This document shows positions 58,739-64,000 of a DNA stretch of 64,000 nt, one piece after another. A program made the translations under genes and the position numbers. Location: contig OX463784.1 of assembly GCA_949825025.1 (NCBI GenBank), positions 21,417,368 to 21,481,367 of the forward strand. Reading direction: 5' to 3'. Source of the stretch: Siphlonurus alternatus. Its lineage: Eukaryota > Arthropoda > Insecta > Ephemeroptera > Siphlonuridae. The notes below the pieces were generated by a model. The model was given only the letters and a program-made list of their open reading frames with translations. It was not told where the DNA came from and searched no databases. Every line of letters starts with the position of its first letter. The first letter of the stretch is position 1.

Positions 58739-60460
58739 GTGAGCTGAGAATATCTTAAAATTAAGTTTATTTATACAATAATTATAATTAAATCATTGCT
58801 TTTGGAGTCCTAAGATGCATGATGTAAATTTGACTCATTTTTAGCATAACTATATAGCAAATGAACTAAATCACTAACAATCGAGTTTTTATTATAATAA
58901 TTTGGTTATTTTGGTTGACGTGTAAGCAAGAGAAAGATTTTAGAATTAAAATCCGTCACATATTCACACCCACCCCTCTTCTAAAAGCAATAAGAATTTG
59001 AGCATTTTATATTTTAAAAATTTACGTGGAAAGGAAAAAAAAATACACTTAATTGTCGCTCATGACAATATAATGTCACTTGTCGAATATTTGCTCGATC
59101 CTGGTTACTATATATAGGAGCTATAGTTAAAACTCAATTTTAATTTTTTCATCATCATTCATTAAATTAATAAAAATAATTGCAGTAAATTTAGACTTGT
59201 GGAATATATAATTAAATTCTTGTTTGATTTTAAGTAAAGAATAAAATATAATGTTTTTATAATTTTTATCTTTTTATACCTTTTAAAAAAGGTAAAGGTC
59301 AAACTATCGTATTAATGTGACGTAAAATTTAGTCAAATTGACCGTGCAGACGTTGATCATTTCTGAGAGAACCGTATAATAAAATTATAATGAGGGAGAA
59401 CGGAGCGAGACAGCAGTCAGTTGACGAAGAGCTTGACTATTAGATATTAATCCTGTAACATTACCAAGGACCTTTTTGTCATACGCTATACGAAAGAGAG
59501 GTCGAAACGACTCCCTATTTATATCGTTTGCTAAAAAAAAAAAAAAAAACTCGCCCTTTTTTTGCGGAAATACATTATTATTTGGCTTATTAAGGGTTCC
59601 ATATTTTTCCAAAATTTTGGGGGCAACATTTGGCACTTTTTTTTCCCGCTATTTAAGAGTTGTGGGTCGTATCCACCCCTTCCTCCCTTGATAATGTCAG
59701 GGTGGTTATCATGACGCAATGAGATGAGAATATTAAATTTTGACTCGCATTTTTGTAGTATATTATATTATCTTTATGTCAAATCAGTAACAAGTATATT
59801 AGTTGAGTTTTTATTAATAATTTTATTGACGTGTACATTGATCTGATCTTGATTGATATGTTTGAGATATTTATAAAAAAAGAAGCAAGTAAAATCAAGC
59901 ACTGATCAAAATACATGAAAAGTAGCACCATAACTTGTTAACTTGGAATAAAAATGAAAGTTTTACCGTACCATCTTTTGTATTTTAAATAATATTAATT
60001 GATTTTTTTTTTAAATCGAATTTTTTATGAATCTAATAATAAAAACTATATGCAAACAAAATTTTAATTTCGAAAAATAATTCAAATCTAATCTATGGCC
60101 AAGTGTATGTATATAATTAAAATTAATACTAAAATATTTGCTAATTTTCTTAAACCTGCGATGTATAACGAAATTAATTAAGAAAGAATTTTTTTCTCAA
60201 AATTTTTTAATAATTAAAAGCGTTAATAATGTACAGTGTATAATATTATAAATTATAATATATGCATATAAGATAATATAAGAAAGAGTCATGTAATAAT
60301 CGTCAAATTCTCTAGTACATGCAGACTGCAATGAACTGGCAATCCGGCCAATGCATGCTGACGTTGATTGATTTGTGATTTACATTTCATATAGATCCGA
60401 TACTGAAATTTACCACGAATTATTTGAAAACATACATGCATTAAATTAAAAAAAAAATGA

Positions 60461-60599
60461 AGTATACTCCTCGCCTCTGAAAAGTTCCCTTCTTCAGCCT
60501 TGTTAATCACCATGTCCCGTAAGGATAATACAGAGAGAGCGCTGAGCACGATGATAAACAACGCTGCAGAAGGGAACTATTCAGAGGCTAGGAGTATGC
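60461..60599. mobile_element. Palindromic MITE, family C copy 3
   Basis: A diverged member with arms AGTATACTCCTCGCCTCTGA, AAGTTCCCTTCTTCAGCC and TTGTTAATCACCATG and their inverse complements to the right. Confidence 0.7.
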
Positions 60600-60782
60600 A
60601 AATAAACACTAATAAACCAGAGTTAAATTTTCTTATTTTTTTTTATTATAGAGTAAATTTCCCACTGTCAACTAAAAATTATCAACTATCTCTTTTTTTC
60701 ACGATATTATAAGATTTTTAAGGAAGTTATATCGAAAATCTATGTATATAATCGACATTAAAATTTTCTTTCAGCTAATTTC

Positions 60783-61082
60783 TTAAACTGGGCTTTCGTA
60801 CTTGCTGGAGATACATGCTCTGTATTTTTCGTAAAAAGATCGGGCATGTATTTCTGGGTATCGAGTGCGAAAGCCCCCCTTGAATAAAAGTACACGACCT
60901 TTTTGGTCGGTATTTTTATTTGGGGGCCCGAAAATTTCAATTTTTTTTCTAAAATTTCCCCCCAACAATCCTTCTTTTCTCGCTCTCGCTCACCAACTTG
61001 TGTAAAAGCCTCGGCAGGTAGTTGGTATTGAACTTGGTTCTCCTTCGTGCTAGCCAGGCACGCTTGCACTAGGACACAGTGA
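60783..61082 (-). mobile_element. Second tRNA-derived SINE family
   Basis: On the minus strand a tRNA-like head has an A-box-like segment (TCCTAGTGCAAGCGTGCC) and a B box (AGTTCAATACC at about 61026-61036). The body runs leftward through GAGCGAGAGCGAGAAAAG to about 60783. It does not share a body with the S1 family. The head lacks a convincing complete cloverleaf. Confidence 0.5.
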
Positions 61083-62744
61083 CTTATCTATGGTGGTTGG
61101 GAGTTTTCAGCTACTTCTATTGCTGGAGAGTAGTGACGTAAGAGCTTATAAGACCTCCAAAATTACCTTGGCAACCTTGTCAGGATCAAGTTGTGTTAGC
61201 GAGCGGCCCGCGTTGACTCTCGACCAATTTTACTCCGTATTTCCTCAACTAAAGAAAAATTGATACACTCAAGTTAATTTAATATTCCCTATACGGAAGA
61301 AACATGAAACATGTGATATAATCTTGTTTATATTTCAGTGTTGTAGAGATTTTTACAATATTTATAGTGTAACGGACAAATTTAATGTTTAAATTGCAAC
61401 GCTGAATTTTGAATAAAAAGGTCAGAAATCCATCAGTTCTGGGTTCTTCCAGAATATCAAAGTAATTAACATGCAGTCATGTCTCATACACTATAGAAAT
61501 TCACCATTAAAATCATTAAATGCATGCACTTCCTATCCTATGCACGCATCCTGCATGCATAGCCTTCCTTTGTCCAATGTGCATTCAAATATTCGCGCCT
61601 TTTAGTTTCAATTGTTTTACTCATTTTACTTGTGAGACGGAGCGAGACCTTCTAGATTTGTATGTGCTCCTAGTAGGTGCAAACGAAATTTCAGTATTTT
61701 TGACGTCACAATTCCCACAAAGATGCCCCTGTAAAGTAGGCAACTGTTTTATCATTGACGTTATGGAAGTTGCATATATTCTGGGTTTTAAAATAGATTT
61801 AATTTACCAACTTTTATGTGTTTTAAAATTACTTTTATAAATCACATTTTTTTTCTTATTTTTATCATCTGTTGACTGATTTGAACTCTAATTGAATCAT
61901 AATCTGTATCATTGAAATTATGAAGGTTGCATAAGTTCTATTTAGGAAATAAAATTTAGAGAGTTTGTTTATTTTAATTTTTGTTTTATTAGTTAACAAC
62001 AAATTACAATACTTGACAGACAATTTTTGAGCTACATAATTTAATTTTTACATTCATTAAGTAATGTATTGAGTTCTATAAAATATTTCCAGAGAGTTTT
62101 AATTAATTTTTTAACTGTAGTCTCCAAAATCTGCAATTATTGATTAAAATACTAGCAATACTAGACTTAGTACTAATTAGTGTACTAAAAACATTTAATA
62201 AATTTGTTTTAACTATATTATGATCTAAAATACAACCAATTTATTATTGATTTATTTAATTATTAGAAACAACAATTTTTTAATTACATTGCACAAGATA
62301 ATTGACTTTTAGAGCGCGTGAAAAATTGTTAGAGCGTGAAAAATTGCTATATTTATGTATTTATGGAATGACATTTTATGAATTATGATGGTAATTCAAT
62401 GAAAACTAAAGCATTTTTTTAATCAATAATCATTAGATTCATTACCAAAAGGGGGCAAGAAAAGTAATATGGATAGTACCCTATTCTTGAATTTATTCAT
62501 TAACAGCTTTTACTAAATTAAAATTGAAAGGTGAAAGGTAATTCGAATTTGAAGGATTTGAAGGCTGAAAACAATATTCTTGAGGAAAATGTTCTTGAAA
62601 ACATGCAATATTCCGTGTTATACCATATTTCACATTACAATTATTCTTTGATAATGAAGTTATTGCCTATTGCATATAATTTGAATAATGAGTGTTCCTA
62701 AAAAATAGTGGTTATGATTGATAAAATGCAAACATGCATGCTGC

Positions 62745-63058
62745 AATGGAGTATTGTCCTCAATTTTTTTTATTGCAGAAATGGATAGAGGGTGAAAAGT
62801 TATGCTACCCTGATTTTTTTCAGATTTTTTAGAGCCCGGGAAGTATTTTTAAAAAATATTGAAAGTCCTATTTGTGACGTCACGCGGCGTCAAGTCCTAT
62901 CTTTTTCTTAAAGAGCGGCGTCTCGTGACGTCACAAAAAGAACTTTCAATAATTTTTTAAAAATAGTTCCCGGGCTCTAAAAAATCTGAAAAAAATCAGG
63001 GTAGCATAACTTTGCACCCTCTATCCATTTCTGCAATAAAAAAAATTTGAGGTCCATT
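62745..63058. mobile_element. Foldback MITE, family A copy 2
   Basis: A palindromic element nearly identical to the copy at 3442-3751. It starts AATGGAGTATTGTCC, has the shared ATTGCAGAAATGGATAG arm and the GTGACGTCAC centre, and ends with the inverse complement near GGTCCATT. Only about 34 bp separate it from MITE B3. Confidence 0.9.
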
Positions 63059-63091
63059 CATTCCATTCATTTTGTAAAGAAAGAGTTTTCA

Positions 63092-63429
63092 AATGGACAA
63101 CATACATGAAAATTTTTTATTGCAGAAATGAATAGAGGGCACCAAATTATGCTACTCTGAATTTTTTCATTTTTTTTTGAGACCCGGAACTATTTTTAAA
63201 TAATTATTGAAAGTTCTGTAAGCTAAGTTGGCACCCCTAAATCTTTAATAAAAAGGATAGGACCGAGACGCCTATTGACGCCTCCAGGGGGCGTGGCCAC
63301 ACTTTCAATAATTATTTAAAAATAGTTCTGGGTTTCAAAAAAATTGGAAAAAATTCGGAGTAGCATAATTTAGTGCCCTCTATTCATTTATGCAATAAAA
63401 AATTAAAAATTTCATGTATGTTGTCCATT
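63092..63429. mobile_element. Foldback MITE, family B copy 3
   Basis: The clearest B copy: ends AATGGACAACATACATGAAA and the inverse complement at 63410-63429, with the central AGGGGGCGTGGCCAC. Central sequence and arms match the copies at 34635 and 56320. Confidence 0.9.
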
Positions 63430-64000
63430 ATAACAATTGAAATTAAAAAATAAATTCAACAATTATTATTAGTAAATACAATACTGCTCTTCTAAAAAAT
63501 AGTTACAATGTTATATTGCACAATTATTAAATATTATTTCGTCTATATTTATAAATATATTAAAAGCATTAATTATTATTACAACTCTATCACTCATATA
63601 TATAATCTAACAAATATGAAGGCCTAATGAAAAGATCTCAAAGTATAGGCCCTTATGTGACAATTTTTGTGGAATGTACATATTATATTATGTATTTATT
63701 TCCCTATTTAATAATAACTAAATATTATTAACAACATTTATATATATACAATTAGTAATAACAATATTAACAACAATGATAATGGTAACTTTTCTCGACA
63801 AAATTCCATGATTGTTGTTCCTTCTGAACGCTCCTAAATGACACAAAACTTCAATGATCTATGATACAAATTTTATATTTTTTCCTCTATTAGTTAAATT
63901 TTTGGCCAGAAGTTCAAGGTAACAATGTTTTTTTTAAGAAGTAAAACGACATTGGCAACCATTGCTTGTAATGCATGCAATTATTGACATATTTTTTTAA
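63430..64000. other. Right-end sequence
   Basis: AT-rich DNA with no recognised gene or element. Confidence 0.6.

Larger units (their letters stand above)
58739..62744. other. Probable first intron of the second gene
   Basis: AT-rich DNA with MITE C3 and the second SINE family. A poly-A run lies at 59533-59549. ORFs here (for example 61520-61840) show no splice-bounded or family-like structure. No further exon of the second gene is convincing. Confidence 0.5.

Noticed and set aside
61520..61840. 106-codon plus-strand frame, Cys-rich and hydrophobic
   Set aside because: No splice junctions, no recognised domain, AT-rich codons as in the surrounding intron. Probably a chance frame.

Overview
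The window is nuclear DNA of an invertebrate animal. It is AT-rich, with long introns, GT-AG splice sites, poly-A and microsatellite runs, tRNA-derived SINEs, a CR1/jockey-like LINE fragment and many short foldback DNA transposons. No operon, Shine-Dalgarno or other prokaryotic feature is visible. The phylum cannot be fixed from the sequence.

The main gene is on the minus strand and covers nearly the whole window. It is the 5' (N-terminal) part of a ROS1/sevenless-type receptor tyrosine kinase. I could follow 19 exons from a signal-peptide exon at 53,248 down to the left edge, where the gene runs out of the window. Every splice phase matches from one exon to the next. Together the exons give about 1,231 residues: signal peptide, cysteine-rich module, FN3-1, FN3-2, YWTD propeller 1, FN3-3, YWTD propeller 2, FN3-4, FN3-5 and the start of propeller 3. 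This is the ROS1 order. The transmembrane segment and kinase domain lie outside the window. Exons 3-19 are packed into the first 14.3 kb, while exons 1 and 2 sit alone at 53.1 and 39.3 kb, so two introns of about 25 and 14 kb hold most of the DNA.

Those two introns are a dense collection of mobile elements: a PIF/Harbinger-like MITE with a TTA duplication (16.2 kb), TTAA-flanked foldbacks (8.1, 36.9, 48.5 kb), a MITE family with ends like AATGGAC (five copies), three more palindromic hairpin families, a 571-bp insert with a 15-bp target duplication (40.4 kb), a 2-kb TIR element carrying exon-like sequence (41.1-43.1 kb), and a 5.4-kb composite element (44.0-49.4 kb) built of large inverted arrays of a 15-bp CGAA minisatellite. 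GC-richer islands with nuclear-receptor half-site clusters, CRE sites and a cluster of TACCGGTA palindromes are possible regulatory DNA.

Upstream of the receptor (53.3-58.5 kb) is intergenic DNA with a hAT-like MITE and SINE fragments. A second gene appears to start on the plus strand near 57.3-58.6 kb, so the two genes are divergent. Only its first one or two coding exons can be seen, and I do not recognise its product. The right end (59-64 kb) is intron or intergenic DNA with a tRNA-type SINE and two MITEs side by side.
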